Shown piece by piece: positions 55,513-64,000 of a stretch of DNA of 64,000 nucleotides; within the stretch, counting starts at the first letter, position 1; each line of letters opens with the position of its first letter. The notes below the pieces were generated by a model that was not told the origin of the DNA, did not search any database, and saw nothing but the letters and a program-made list of their open reading frames with translations. The position numbers were made by a program, and so were the translations under genes. The DNA is from Alicyclobacillus herbarius DSM 13609. GTDB taxonomy: Bacteria; Bacillota; Bacilli; Alicyclobacillales; Alicyclobacillaceae. The stretch covers positions 124,001-188,000 of the forward strand of contig NZ_AUMH01000001.1 of the NCBI RefSeq assembly GCF_000430585.1. The letters run 5' to 3'.

Positions 55513-56757
55513 TTAGGGTTCGTCGTGGAGCGGATCGTCAATTTGACGACCGAGCGTCTCCCGCCCGAAAATCAGGACCACGGCAAAGCCCACAATAACG
55601 GTCGCAAAGAAGATGGTAAAGACGGCGGTGATACTGACTCCGCTGCCAAGCAGCGCTCCGACCAAAAACGGCGCGACGATGCCGCCAATCCGGCCGAACC
55701 CGGCCGCCCAACCAATTCCCGAGGCACGGGCGAATGTTGGGAATTGCTCGACCGTAAAAATGTACGTACCCGCGAAGGCGGCGAGCATGAAGTAGTTTAG
55801 GCACAAGCCGAAGATGATGAGCCAGACCGTGCTCGGCGCGTGGCCAAAACCAAGCGCGGCCAGGGCTGTGCATAGCATGGCGGGGACAAGGATGCGCTTG
55901 CGCCCCCACTTCTCCACCAGCCAGGCAGCCGTCAGGTAGCCGGGAATCTGGGCGATTGTCATAATCAATACGTAGCCGATGCTGTGGACCAAATTGTACC
56001 CTTTTATTGTCATAACCGACGGCAGCCAGACCGACATGCCGTAGTAGGCGAAGTTCATCACAAACCACAGGACCCACGTCACCAGGGTCCCGCACAAGAT
56101 GCCGGGGTGCCACAGGGTGGCCATGGAGCGGCGGATGGATTTGTGCGGGAGAGCCCTAAACTTCGGCGTTTCTGGCAGCGTTTGGCGTACAATCAGGGTA
56201 AACAAGGCCGGCACGGCACCAATCAGGAAGACGACTCGCCAGCTGGTCCACGGCACCACAAAGAACGAGATGAGCGCGGCGAGCAAAGCCCCGCCGGCCC
56301 AAAACGATTCCAATAGGACCACCCGGCGGCCGCGGACCGCTTCCGGGGAAGACTCGAGTACGTAGGTGGTCGCAACCGGCAGTTCGCCGCCGAGCCCCAG
56401 TCCAACCAGGAAGCGCAGGATGATAAATACGGCCAATCCCCCGGCGAATGCGGTCAATCCAGTGGCCAAGCTGTAAATCAGAAGGGTCCACATGAAGATG
56501 GTCCGGCGTCCGAAACGGTCAGCCAACGACCCGGCAAAGGCGGACCCAATCGCCATCCCGATGAAGCTGATGCTGCCTAGGATGCCCATCAGGCTGGGAT
56601 TGAGGTGCCACTGGGCAGCAATCGACGTCAGGACGAACGAGAGCAGGGCATTGTCCATCGAATCGAATAACAGTCCGATTCCCGATACGGATAAAAGGCG
56701 TGCCGCTGAAGGCCGCCGTTCTTCACTCGATGTGACCGATACGGTGACATCACTCAT
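55513..56757 (-). CDS. MFS transporter (sugar/aromatic acid or NiaP-like)
   Basis: 414 residues, 12 membrane helices. MFS signatures are GSLADRFGRRTIFM after helix 2, RFLVGLGLGGELPVATTYVLE in helix 4 (read as a family pattern), and LVEKWGRKRILVP after helix 8. The helix 4-5 stretch and PETPKF resemble the sugar-porter/AAHS/NiaP branch; the substrate is not predictable. The start at 56757 follows AAGGAGTGG. Divergent from the nuclease gene. Confidence 0.88.
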   Translation of the reverse strand: MSDVTVSVTSSEERRPSAARLLSVSGIGLLFDSMDNALLSFVLTSIAAQWHLNPSLMGILGSISFIGMAIGSAFAGSLADRFGRRTIFMWTLLIYSLATGLTAFAGGLAVFIILRFLVGLGLGGELPVATTYVLESSPEAVRGRRVVLLESFWAGGALLAALISFFVVPWTSWRVVFLIGAVPALFTLIVRQTLPETPKFRALPHKSIRRSMATLWHPGILCGTLVTWVLWFVMNFAYYGMSVWLPSVMTIKGYNLVHSIGYVLIMTIAQIPGYLTAAWLVEKWGRKRILVPAMLCTALAALGFGHAPSTVWLIIFGLCLNYFMLAAFAGTYIFTVEQFPTFARASGIGWAAGFGRIGGIVAPFLVGALLGSGVSITAVFTIFFATVIVGFAVVLIFGRETLGRQIDDPLHDEP

Positions 56758-56940
56758 CGCGGCCACTCCTTTCCTCGACAAGTAAGATGACCCACCCACG
56801 CTATGGCGTTCGGCAGGATGATACCGACATATGCGGGTGCCCAGAAGGGTGTGCATGCGTGGGCACGGGTCCGGACCGGGTGGACGCTTATAGAGGTAGT
56901 CCGGAAAGGGCCACAGGACAGACAGAAATGGGGGAGTCGC

Positions 56941-58227
56941 GTGCGAGCGTTTCGGTTTTTACATACCGCCGATGTCCATCTCGGATCGCCGATGGCCGGT
57001 TGGACGCGAGACCTGCCCGAGGCGTGGCAAACCCGCCTTCGGCGCGCAGCGGACGGGGTCTGGCAGCGGATTGTCGACATCGCCATCGCGGAGCAGGTGG
57101 ACTTCGTGACGATTGCCGGCGATTTATACGACCGCACCGACGTATCGATGGCGGTGCACTTTGAGTGGCTGCGGGGGTTCGAACGCCTGGCTGAGGCGGG
57201 CATTCCGGTCGTTCTTTGTCACGGCAATCACGATCCGCTCACTGCGCCGCCGCCTCTCTCCTGGCCGGCCAGTGTCCACGTCCTGCCTGCTGCCCCGCGG
57301 CTGGCCGATGCGACATATCAGGCTCCTTCCGTGTGGATTGACCTCGACGACGATACGCGCGTGCAGGTCAGCGGCTTTTCCTACCCGGTGCGCGAACTGA
57401 CACCGTCCATGGCGTACGCGTTTGTCCGTCAACCGGAAGCGGATTTCGCGGTTGCGCTGTATCACGGCGCCGTTGGGCCCAGTTATGGGCACGCCGAGTA
57501 CTGCGCGGCCACGGAGGCGGAGCTGGTGCAGCGTGGATTTGACGTCTGGGCCCTGGGACACATCCATCAGCCGACTGTTTTACGATCCGCCCGGCCCTAC
57601 ATCGCCTATCCGGGAAATCCGCAGGGACGGCATATGCAGGAAACTGGGGAACGCGGCTGTCTCGTCATCGATGTTTCGTCATCGGCCCAGGTGGCGGCTC
57701 GCTTTGTATCGACCAGCGAGCTGATTTGGACGGAATGCCGCGTACGTGTGGAAGAGGCCGACGACCTGGCGGGGGTGCGCGAACGCGTGCTGGCGTCGCT
57801 GGCGCGGCTGTTGGTGCGTTTTCCGGAGCGGTGGCTGATGGTCCGGGTCGTAGTGGAAGGCGAAAGCGTATCGGAAGGACTGTTGCGGCTAGAAGACGAC
57901 GAATTTTTACAGGCCCTCCGGCAGGAGGCATCGGCGCGGCTCTGGCCAATCTGGATAGCGCACGTCGATTGGCGGGTACGGCCTGCGCTCGATTTGGCGA
58001 CGCTCGCCGAGAGCCCGGAGTTACTTGGCGAGTTGGTGCGCGTCTATCAGCATTATCAAAGCGATCCGCTGGCCCGAAGAGAATGGGCTCGCCGCGAGTT
58101 GGCCGATGTCTTTCACCCCGGTAACGGACTGGCCTTTGACGCGATATCAGAAACGGAGCTTGCGGAGCTTTTGCAAGCCGCTTTCCGGCTGTTGACGGCG
58201 TGGGCGGTACAGGAGGATGCGCGATGA
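56941..58227 (+). CDS. SbcD/YhaO-type DNA repair exonuclease (metallophosphoesterase)
   Basis: 428 residues. Calcineurin-like motifs in order: LHTADVHLGSP, TIAGDLYDR, VLCHGNHDP, the YHG of ALYHGAVG, and GHIHQP. This Mre11-like nuclease works with an SMC-like ATPase. The GTG start follows TGGGGGAG. It overlaps the next gene by four bases, so nuclease and ATPase are made together. Confidence 0.92.
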   Translation: MRAFRFLHTADVHLGSPMAGWTRDLPEAWQTRLRRAADGVWQRIVDIAIAEQVDFVTIAGDLYDRTDVSMAVHFEWLRGFERLAEAGIPVVLCHGNHDPLTAPPPLSWPASVHVLPAAPRLADATYQAPSVWIDLDDDTRVQVSGFSYPVRELTPSMAYAFVRQPEADFAVALYHGAVGPSYGHAEYCAATEAELVQRGFDVWALGHIHQPTVLRSARPYIAYPGNPQGRHMQETGERGCLVIDVSSSAQVAARFVSTSELIWTECRVRVEEADDLAGVRERVLASLARLLVRFPERWLMVRVVVEGESVSEGLLRLEDDEFLQALRQEASARLWPIWIAHVDWRVRPALDLATLAESPELLGELVRVYQHYQSDPLARREWARRELADVFHPGNGLAFDAISETELAELLQAAFRLLTAWAVQEDAR

Positions 58228-61214
58228 AGCTGCGCCGGTTGGAACTTCACCATGTTGGCCCACATCACGGCCCCGTCCTGGAAGGGGTCGGGGACGGATT
58301 GACCATCGTTTTTGGCGATAACGAAGCGGGGAAAAGCAGCCTCCTCGCGGGTTTGCGCGGGCTTTTGTTCGGTCGCGTGGTGAGCGCGGAGCCGCGGCTC
58401 ATCCAGCGGCAGGGCGCCCACGGCGTGCTCATCTTTGAGACGGACGGCCAGCTCTGGCGACTGGAACGGAGTTTGGACCGGCGGCGTCGGCCATTGCTGT
58501 ATGACCCAGAGGGAAATCGGCAAGCAGGCGAGGCGGCCCTGCGCCAAGCTGTGCCTGAACTCAACGTGGTCGAGGACTTGGTCTATCAATCGGTGTTTAC
58601 CTTTCAACTCGAAGAGTTATCAGTGTTCACGCCAGAGCACCGGGCGGTCAGTGAACGCTTGTTTGTGGTTGACCGCCTGGGCCGCCAGTCGCCCGCTGCG
58701 CTGGAAAGCGAATTGCTGCGGCGAGCCAAGGCACTGTTCAATCCCGATCCGCGCGCCAGGCGGCCCGAGTTGACGCAGTGTCTGCTCGACCTGGAGACTC
58801 TCCACCAGGCACGCAGCCAGCAATCCGACTCGGCGGCAGCCTATCGGGCGGTGCGTCAGGAGTTGGAACAGGAGCGGACAAGGCTCGCCGAGTTGACCCA
58901 AGCGTTACGGAGAGCCACCGACCATTACCAGCACGCGGAACGCTTGAAGAGTCTCTACCCGCTGTTTATCGAGGCGAGCGCGGCAGAGAGTCGTTTGGCG
59001 GCGGCCATCGCCGCGTCGACCCAAGCCGTGCTTTCACCGTCGGGAGCCGGTACGGTCGTCGACCGGCTCGATGGACGCGTGGACTTGGAGTCCGCGGCCC
59101 AGGAGACGCTGAGGCGACTGCGGGCGTGCAACCTGGAGACGGCCTCGTGGTCGTGGAGTGTCCAAAAAGTCCGCGAAGGTCTACCGCGGCTGCAGCGTTT
59201 GCGGGCGGAGGTTGAGGACCTGCGGCGTTCCTTGACTCTCTTCCCCGACCCGGGATTTTTGGATCCCGGATTCCCGGATGCGGGGGGGTTCGAGCCACGA
59301 GAGGTTGTGGAGGACCCCGCGCATATGGCCGAATTGGAGGCAATGGCACAGGAAGACGAACGCCTGTCCCGAAAGCTGGAAGCGTCCGAACAAGCGTTAC
59401 AGGAAGCGGTCGTGATGCGGGCGGATCGAGAGGAGCAGTTGCGCCAGCGTGGCTTTACAGAGGATGCTGAGCGCGAACTGGCGGATCGGAGAGCTTTGGC
59501 GGAGCAGCGACTTGAGCAGCTCGCTGCGGATACGCAACGGCTCCAGGCAATGCTGCAGAAAACACGGGACCTGGCCGCATTGCGGCGCGTGCGGGATGCA
59601 GCAGGGAGTGAAAAACGGACCCAACCGCGGCTTGGCGTAAGCCTCGGATTCTGGGTGGCGGCTGTTCTATCGCTTGGGGCGGTGGCCGCAGCGTTGTTTC
59701 AGCGGGCGTTTGTCGCCGCGCTTACCGTCCTAGGGGCGCTCGCGGCCGTCTGGTCCATCGGTCTCCGGGCGGCCCAGGCCGCGGCGACGGCGCGGCGGAA
59801 GACCCACGATGTGGAGGCTGAGGCGGCCGGCCTGCGTGCGGACATTGAGCAAATGAGCGCCGAACTGGCCACGGTGACGGTTGACCACACGGATGAATCT
59901 GGACTGTTGGCTGCCCTCGCCGCGGTATCGACTGCACAGCGCAGACAGGAACAGGATTTTCACCAATTCGGACTGGATGCGCAGTTGGTGCAGGCCTGGC
60001 GCGAAGCCTGCGCACGCGTGGAGTGGGCAGCGCGGGAGAAACAGGCATGTCGTTTAGCCCTGCATCGGCACCGTGTGAAGTGTGCGCGTTGGTATCGGGA
60101 ACACGGCGGCCAGTTGGCAGAGGACGATGTGCGTCCGGCGCGAATGTTGGCTGAGTTTCGCCGGCAGGGTGAACTCCGCCAACGCTTGCAGGCGGTCCGA
60201 CACGAGGCAGAGAATGTGGTGAGTACCGTCACCGGCGCTTGTCGTCACCTGGCTTCCTTTGGCTTGTGGGATCCCGCGCAAGCGCCGACCGCGGCGGAGG
60301 TGGCCGACAACCCTGCGCGGCTCCAGGCATGGCTGGACCGTGCCCAGACCGGTCTCGACGCCTTGCGTCGGCAAGAGGAGGACGCCCTGCAGGAACTGGA
60401 GGACGCGTTGGCCGATTGGCGGCGGGCGCGTGCGGAGGCCCAAGGCAAAGCCGGTGGCCTGGACGCCTGGCAGGCGGCTTGCAGGGAACTGCGCGGGGAG
60501 ACGGAAGGGGTGCTGACCGAGCGTCTGCAGGCGGCCCGGCGCGAACTCGAGTCCTTGCGTCAGGACGAAGAGGTGTGCATTAAACGCGTCGGGGAACTGG
60601 AGTCGCGGTTAAACGGATGGTCGCGGACGTTCTCCGACATCGACTGGCAGATTGGCGAACTTTCTGCCCGGCGCGATGCGCTGGCCAAACGCTGGGCCGT
60701 CTACAAGCTGGCGGAGGCGCTCTTGAAAGAGGCAAGGGCGCGCCACCAGGCCACCCGTCAGCCACGCACCCTGCAGACGGCGGCCGCCATCCTCAACGAG
60801 GCCAGCCACGGACGCTATCCTCAGCTGCGGACGGAGGAGACGGAAGCGGGGGGCAAGCTGGTGGTCATCGACGCCCACGGTCGGGCCTGGGAGCCCGCCG
60901 AGCTGTCGCGGGGAACGCGCGAGTTGGCCGCCTTGAGCCTGCGCCTGGCGCTGATTCAAGATTATCGGGAACGTGGCGTTCAACTGCCTGTCGTCATCGA
61001 CGACGCCCTGGTCAACTTGGACGGGGCGCGCCTGGCCGGTCTGCTCGAGGTGATTCGCGCCACGGCAGAGGAGCAGCAGATTCTTTATTTGACCTGTCAG
61101 ACCGCGGTGCGCGTCTGGGCAGAGACGCACGGAATTGACGTCATAGGGCTATCCCACCCTGACGGTTTCACACCGAGTCCGTCCCCAGCGCACGCGAAAA
61201 ACGGGCAGTTTTGA
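58224..61214 (+). CDS. YhaN-like AAA/SMC-type ATPase
   Basis: 996 residues. Walker A is FGDNEAGKSSLL near residue 32, long coiled coils follow, and Walker B-type VVIDDALVNLDGARL lies in the C-terminal part with the signature ELSRGTRELAALSLRLAL. Two hydrophobic segments (about residues 475-510, FWVAAVLSLGAVAAALF and AALTVLGALAAVWSIGL) sit in the middle of the coiled coil, as in YhaN rather than SbcC, and suggest membrane attachment. AGGAGG precedes the ATG. Confidence 0.9.
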   Translation: MKLRRLELHHVGPHHGPVLEGVGDGLTIVFGDNEAGKSSLLAGLRGLLFGRVVSAEPRLIQRQGAHGVLIFETDGQLWRLERSLDRRRRPLLYDPEGNRQAGEAALRQAVPELNVVEDLVYQSVFTFQLEELSVFTPEHRAVSERLFVVDRLGRQSPAALESELLRRAKALFNPDPRARRPELTQCLLDLETLHQARSQQSDSAAAYRAVRQELEQERTRLAELTQALRRATDHYQHAERLKSLYPLFIEASAAESRLAAAIAASTQAVLSPSGAGTVVDRLDGRVDLESAAQETLRRLRACNLETASWSWSVQKVREGLPRLQRLRAEVEDLRRSLTLFPDPGFLDPGFPDAGGFEPREVVEDPAHMAELEAMAQEDERLSRKLEASEQALQEAVVMRADREEQLRQRGFTEDAERELADRRALAEQRLEQLAADTQRLQAMLQKTRDLAALRRVRDAAGSEKRTQPRLGVSLGFWVAAVLSLGAVAAALFQRAFVAALTVLGALAAVWSIGLRAAQAAATARRKTHDVEAEAAGLRADIEQMSAELATVTVDHTDESGLLAALAAVSTAQRRQEQDFHQFGLDAQLVQAWREACARVEWAAREKQACRLALHRHRVKCARWYREHGGQLAEDDVRPARMLAEFRRQGELRQRLQAVRHEAENVVSTVTGACRHLASFGLWDPAQAPTAAEVADNPARLQAWLDRAQTGLDALRRQEEDALQELEDALADWRRARAEAQGKAGGLDAWQAACRELRGETEGVLTERLQAARRELESLRQDEEVCIKRVGELESRLNGWSRTFSDIDWQIGELSARRDALAKRWAVYKLAEALLKEARARHQATRQPRTLQTAAAILNEASHGRYPQLRTEETEAGGKLVVIDAHGRAWEPAELSRGTRELAALSLRLALIQDYRERGVQLPVVIDDALVNLDGARLAGLLEVIRATAEEQQILYLTCQTAVRVWAETHGIDVIGLSHPDGFTPSPSPAHAKNGQF

Positions 61215-61242
61215 GGCTGTCCCAGCGGGAGGATGAAATCGG

Positions 61243-64000
61243 ATGGCCAAGTTAGAGGTCTGGGCAGGGCCAGCGGGAAGCGGTAAAAGCTGGCGTGTCG
61301 CGGCTGCTATTCGCGAGCAAATCACAGAGGACGCTCTCGGACCGCGCTTGTTCTGGCTGGTGCCAGAGGCGATGTCGTACACGGCGGAGCGAGCGCTGCT
61401 CAGCACGGTGCCCGCTTCCCTGCGGGCGGAGGTGCTCAGCATTCGTAGGTTGGCTGGCCGCGTGGTGTCCGAGGTGGAGCCGGGTTTGGCGTTCATCAAC
61501 CGGACCGGGAAACGGCTGCTGCTGGCCGCGGTGTACCAAGAGTGTTTGGCCGACTTGCAGGTGCTGCACCGGGTGGAGCCGTCGATTGCCTTTCTCGACG
61601 CCATCCTGGATACCTTTCGCGAATTGACAGATCACCTGGCCGCGCCCGCGGAGATTGCCGCCCGTCTCGAAGCGGCCGCCGGTCAAGCGGGAGTGCTGAC
61701 CGCTGGACAAGCCGGCGCCCTTACCGCTGGCCACGCCGGGGTCCTGCGTACCGGACAAACCGGGGCTCTTGCCGAGTCGCCCGCCGCGGCTCGGCCCGAT
61801 GCGGTCGGACGAGCGGCGGAGCTGGCTGCGGGTCGGTCTTTGTACGGGAAGCTGCGCGACTTGTGTCTGCTCTACGTCCGCTATCGGCAGGAGTTGGATG
61901 CTCGCGGCCTGGCTGATGATGACGACCTGCTACTGCGGGCGGTGGAAGCTGTGCCTTCGTGGCCGACGCTCGCTGGGGCGCAGGTGTTCGTCGACGGGTT
62001 TTCCGACATGTCGCCGGCAGAGCGGGAGTTTGTGTTGACATTGGCGCAGCATGCGGATCGGACGGTGGTCACGCTGCCTGTGGATTTGGAGCACCCAGAA
62101 CGGGGAATCTGTCCAACGGCCGAACGGCTGCTCGCGGAGTTTAAGGAGCGGGCCGAGGAGCTCTGCCTCGGTATATCCATCCACACCCTTGCCGGTTCCC
62201 CTGCCCGTTTCCAGGACAATCCCGACCTGGCGGTCATGGAGCGGTTTGCCTTGGCGGATGACCAGCCGACCACACTTAGGGCGGCAGCGCGCATTCAGGT
62301 GGCGGTTGCCCAGAATCGGCGCGTGGAGGCAGATAGCATTGCCGGGGAAATCGCTCGGCTGGTCCACCAAGAGGGGATGTCGTACGCGGATGTGGCTGTG
62401 ATTGTCCCGCACCTGGAGGATTACGCAGCGGTCTTGGAAGAACGGTTTGCGGAGCATCAAATCCCTTGCCAACACGATGTCTATCCACCTTTGGCCTCGC
62501 ATCCGCTGGCACGCTTCACCCTGGCGGCTTTGTCCGCCGTGGAGGAGGGGTGTTCGCTCGAATCCATGCTCCGCCTCATCCGCACGCCGTTTTGCACCTT
62601 GTCGATGGCCGAAGCGGATTGGCTGGAGATGTACCTTGTCAAGCACGAGGTCGAGGGCGTCAAGGTTTGGCAGCAGGCCGAGCCGTGGACGTTCTCGCAG
62701 CAGTCTCGGGCGGGGTTCAAAAGTGAGGAATCCCTGGTTCGGGAGGACCAGCGTGCGGATGACCTGCGCCGTCGGTTGAGAGATCACATGTTGCCGTTCT
62801 TCGAGGCGCTCAGCCGTCCCAGCCTGGCTGCCGACGAACTCGCCCGGCAGCTCTGGGACCTGTTTGAGCGCGTCGACGCTCGCGCCGAGATTGCCCGCTG
62901 GTTGGTCGCCGGCCGCAGTGGCGAGGAAGACCCGGTGGCGGCCGGTGTCCACGAACAAGCCTGGCAAAAGCTGCTTGGACTCCTCGACGACTTTGCCGGC
63001 ACGCTGCCAGGGGCAGTACTGCCGCGTGGATTCTTGTTTCAACTCGTGCGCGCCTACCTGCAAGGTGAAGCCCTGGCCACCATCCCGAGCGGCTTGAATC
63101 GGGTCGTGGTGAGCGACATGGCGCGGGCGGCCGGATGGGAGCGTAAGGTGGTGTTCCTCGTCGGGGCGACCGACGGCGCCCTGCCGCTCAGGGTACACGA
63201 AACCGGGTTGTTGCGGCAGGAGGAGCGCGAGCAGTTTCAACACTGGTTTGGCCGGCGTTTAGGTGGAACGCTCGCCGATAGGCGGGCGGAAGCCCGTGCC
63301 CAGGCGTATTTCGCCCTGACGCGCGCGACCGAGCGGTTGTATTTCAGTTATCCGCTCGCGGATGCCGCAGGACGCGAATTGCGTCCATCGCGGGTCGTGG
63401 AACGAACGCGGCAGTTGTTTGCCGATGGGAGCGTGCCGTGGACGGTACACCGGGCCACAGGGGGAACGGCCTACGCGGTGGAGGAGGCAGAGCGGCGGTT
63501 GCCGTCCACTCCGGCTGCGGCATTGGCCGACGCGGTTCGTCGCGTGCGCCAGCGGTCGGTCGATCCGCTCGCGGCCGCCGTCCTGTTATGGCACCTTACT
63601 CAACCCGCAGGGGAGAGCGTGGTTGAGACGGTGTACGCGGGTTTACGGCATCGGACTACCGCCGCCAAACTGCCGCCGGCCTTGGCCAAAGCCTTATTTG
63701 GCCATCCGCTGACGGTCAATGTCTATCAGTTGGAGACATTTGCGGCTTGTCCGTATCGCCACTTCGTCGAATACGGTCTGAAGCTGCAGGAAGAGGAGAC
63801 GGCAGACGTTACGGCGGCGTTTCGGGGAGCCTTGATGCACGATGCCTTGGACGCGTTCGTCGCCAGGCAGCGTCAAGACCTGAAAGCCTGGCGGCAGATG
63901 GGCGACGAGGATGCCGTAGCGGCGATGCGCGCGGTGTTTGCCGAGGTTCTCGCCGCCAAGGGGCTTCATGCGGGGCAGCGTCAGGCGCTGCGTCGCCAGC
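61243..64000 (+). CDS. addB: ATP-dependent helicase/nuclease subunit AddB, N-terminal part (runs off the end)
   Basis: About 919 codons are present. Walker A GPAGSGKSW lies at the start, followed by LVPEAMSYTAERALL, a helicase-like region, VVSDMARAAGWERKVVFLVG, and YFALTRATERLYFSYPLAD. NVYQLETFAACPYRHFVEYG carries the first Cys of the expected C-terminal Fe-S nuclease domain, which continues beyond 64000. AddAB processes double-strand ends for recombination. GGGAGG lies ten bases upstream. An in-frame tandem repeat occurs near residue 147. Confidence 0.94.
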   Translation, partial: MAKLEVWAGPAGSGKSWRVAAAIREQITEDALGPRLFWLVPEAMSYTAERALLSTVPASLRAEVLSIRRLAGRVVSEVEPGLAFINRTGKRLLLAAVYQECLADLQVLHRVEPSIAFLDAILDTFRELTDHLAAPAEIAARLEAAAGQAGVLTAGQAGALTAGHAGVLRTGQTGALAESPAAARPDAVGRAAELAAGRSLYGKLRDLCLLYVRYRQELDARGLADDDDLLLRAVEAVPSWPTLAGAQVFVDGFSDMSPAEREFVLTLAQHADRTVVTLPVDLEHPERGICPTAERLLAEFKERAEELCLGISIHTLAGSPARFQDNPDLAVMERFALADDQPTTLRAAARIQVAVAQNRRVEADSIAGEIARLVHQEGMSYADVAVIVPHLEDYAAVLEERFAEHQIPCQHDVYPPLASHPLARFTLAALSAVEEGCSLESMLRLIRTPFCTLSMAEADWLEMYLVKHEVEGVKVWQQAEPWTFSQQSRAGFKSEESLVREDQRADDLRRRLRDHMLPFFEALSRPSLAADELARQLWDLFERVDARAEIARWLVAGRSGEEDPVAAGVHEQAWQKLLGLLDDFAGTLPGAVLPRGFLFQLVRAYLQGEALATIPSGLNRVVVSDMARAAGWERKVVFLVGATDGALPLRVHETGLLRQEEREQFQHWFGRRLGGTLADRRAEARAQAYFALTRATERLYFSYPLADAAGRELRPSRVVERTRQLFADGSVPWTVHRATGGTAYAVEEAERRLPSTPAAALADAVRRVRQRSVDPLAAAVLLWHLTQPAGESVVETVYAGLRHRTTAAKLPPALAKALFGHPLTVNVYQLETFAACPYRHFVEYGLKLQEEETADVTAAFRGALMHDALDAFVARQRQDLKAWRQMGDEDAVAAMRAVFAEVLAAKGLHAGQRQALRRQ
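61681..61776 (+). repeat. Four-copy 24-bp coding repeat in addB
   Basis: Four successive 24-bp units encode GQAGVLTA, GQAGALTA, GHAGVLRT and GQTGALAE (residues 147-178). DNA copies have diverged, mostly at third positions. Confidence 0.8.

Noticed and set aside
61930-63243. 437-codon minus-strand open frame opposite addB
   Set aside because: Antisense to conserved AddB sequence; composition is that of a shadow frame.

Overview
The window is chromosomal DNA from a high-GC, aerobic, endospore-forming Firmicute. Gene order and protein character fit the Alicyclobacillaceae (Alicyclobacillus-like). This is an inference from conserved synteny with the Bacillus yrb/yrv block (LysM coat protein, yebC, bofC, ruvAB, queA, tgt, yajC, yrzE, yrbG, spoVB, comN, secDF, recJ, apt, relA, dtd), from the coproporphyrin-type heme operon, and from the T-box control. 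No rRNA, tRNA, CRISPR array, prophage or insertion sequence was seen.

Left part (1-13 kb): the 3' end of a ureohydrolase, a T-box leader with pheS-pheT, zapA-cvpA, a small four-helix holin-like membrane protein, mutS2, a large class A penicillin-binding protein on the minus strand, and back-to-back promoters feeding that gene and a second T-box leader with tyrS. Middle-left (13-30 kb): a spore-coat pair (LysM protein and CotS-like kinase), an unrecognised 55-residue ORF with yebC, a BofC-like secreted protein, ruvC-ruvA-ruvB, a sigI-rsgI pair with a recognisable sigma-I-type promoter, queA-tgt-yajC, a membrane diguanylate cyclase, a DUF421 gene overlapping spoVB tail to tail, and comN.

Middle-right (30-42 kb): one long same-strand block, secD-secF-cation efflux-recJ-apt-relA-dtd-metallohydrolase. 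It combines protein export, purine salvage, the stringent response and proofreading. Facing it on the minus strand is a stand-alone CheB-type methylesterase followed by ktrB-ktrA potassium uptake genes.

The most interesting segment is 42.2-47.2 kb. A c-di-GMP-I (GEMM) riboswitch with its own intrinsic terminator lies in front of a chemoreceptor-cheA-cheW operon, divergent from the receiverless cheB. A diguanylate cyclase lies 17 kb away. This suggests a chemosensory array whose synthesis is set by c-di-GMP.

Right part (47-64 kb): hemE-hemH-hemY on the minus strand, a bacilliredoxin, a DtxR-family metal regulator, a short DacF-like carboxypeptidase, a GerPF-like protein, a TM2-domain protein, dusB, an MFS transporter, and a repair cluster of SbcD/YhaO-like nuclease, YhaN-like ATPase and AddB. 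AddB runs off the end. Most genes are ordinary housekeeping genes. The unusual signals are mainly regulatory (riboswitches, structured leaders, inverted repeats) plus a few small unrecognised ORFs.
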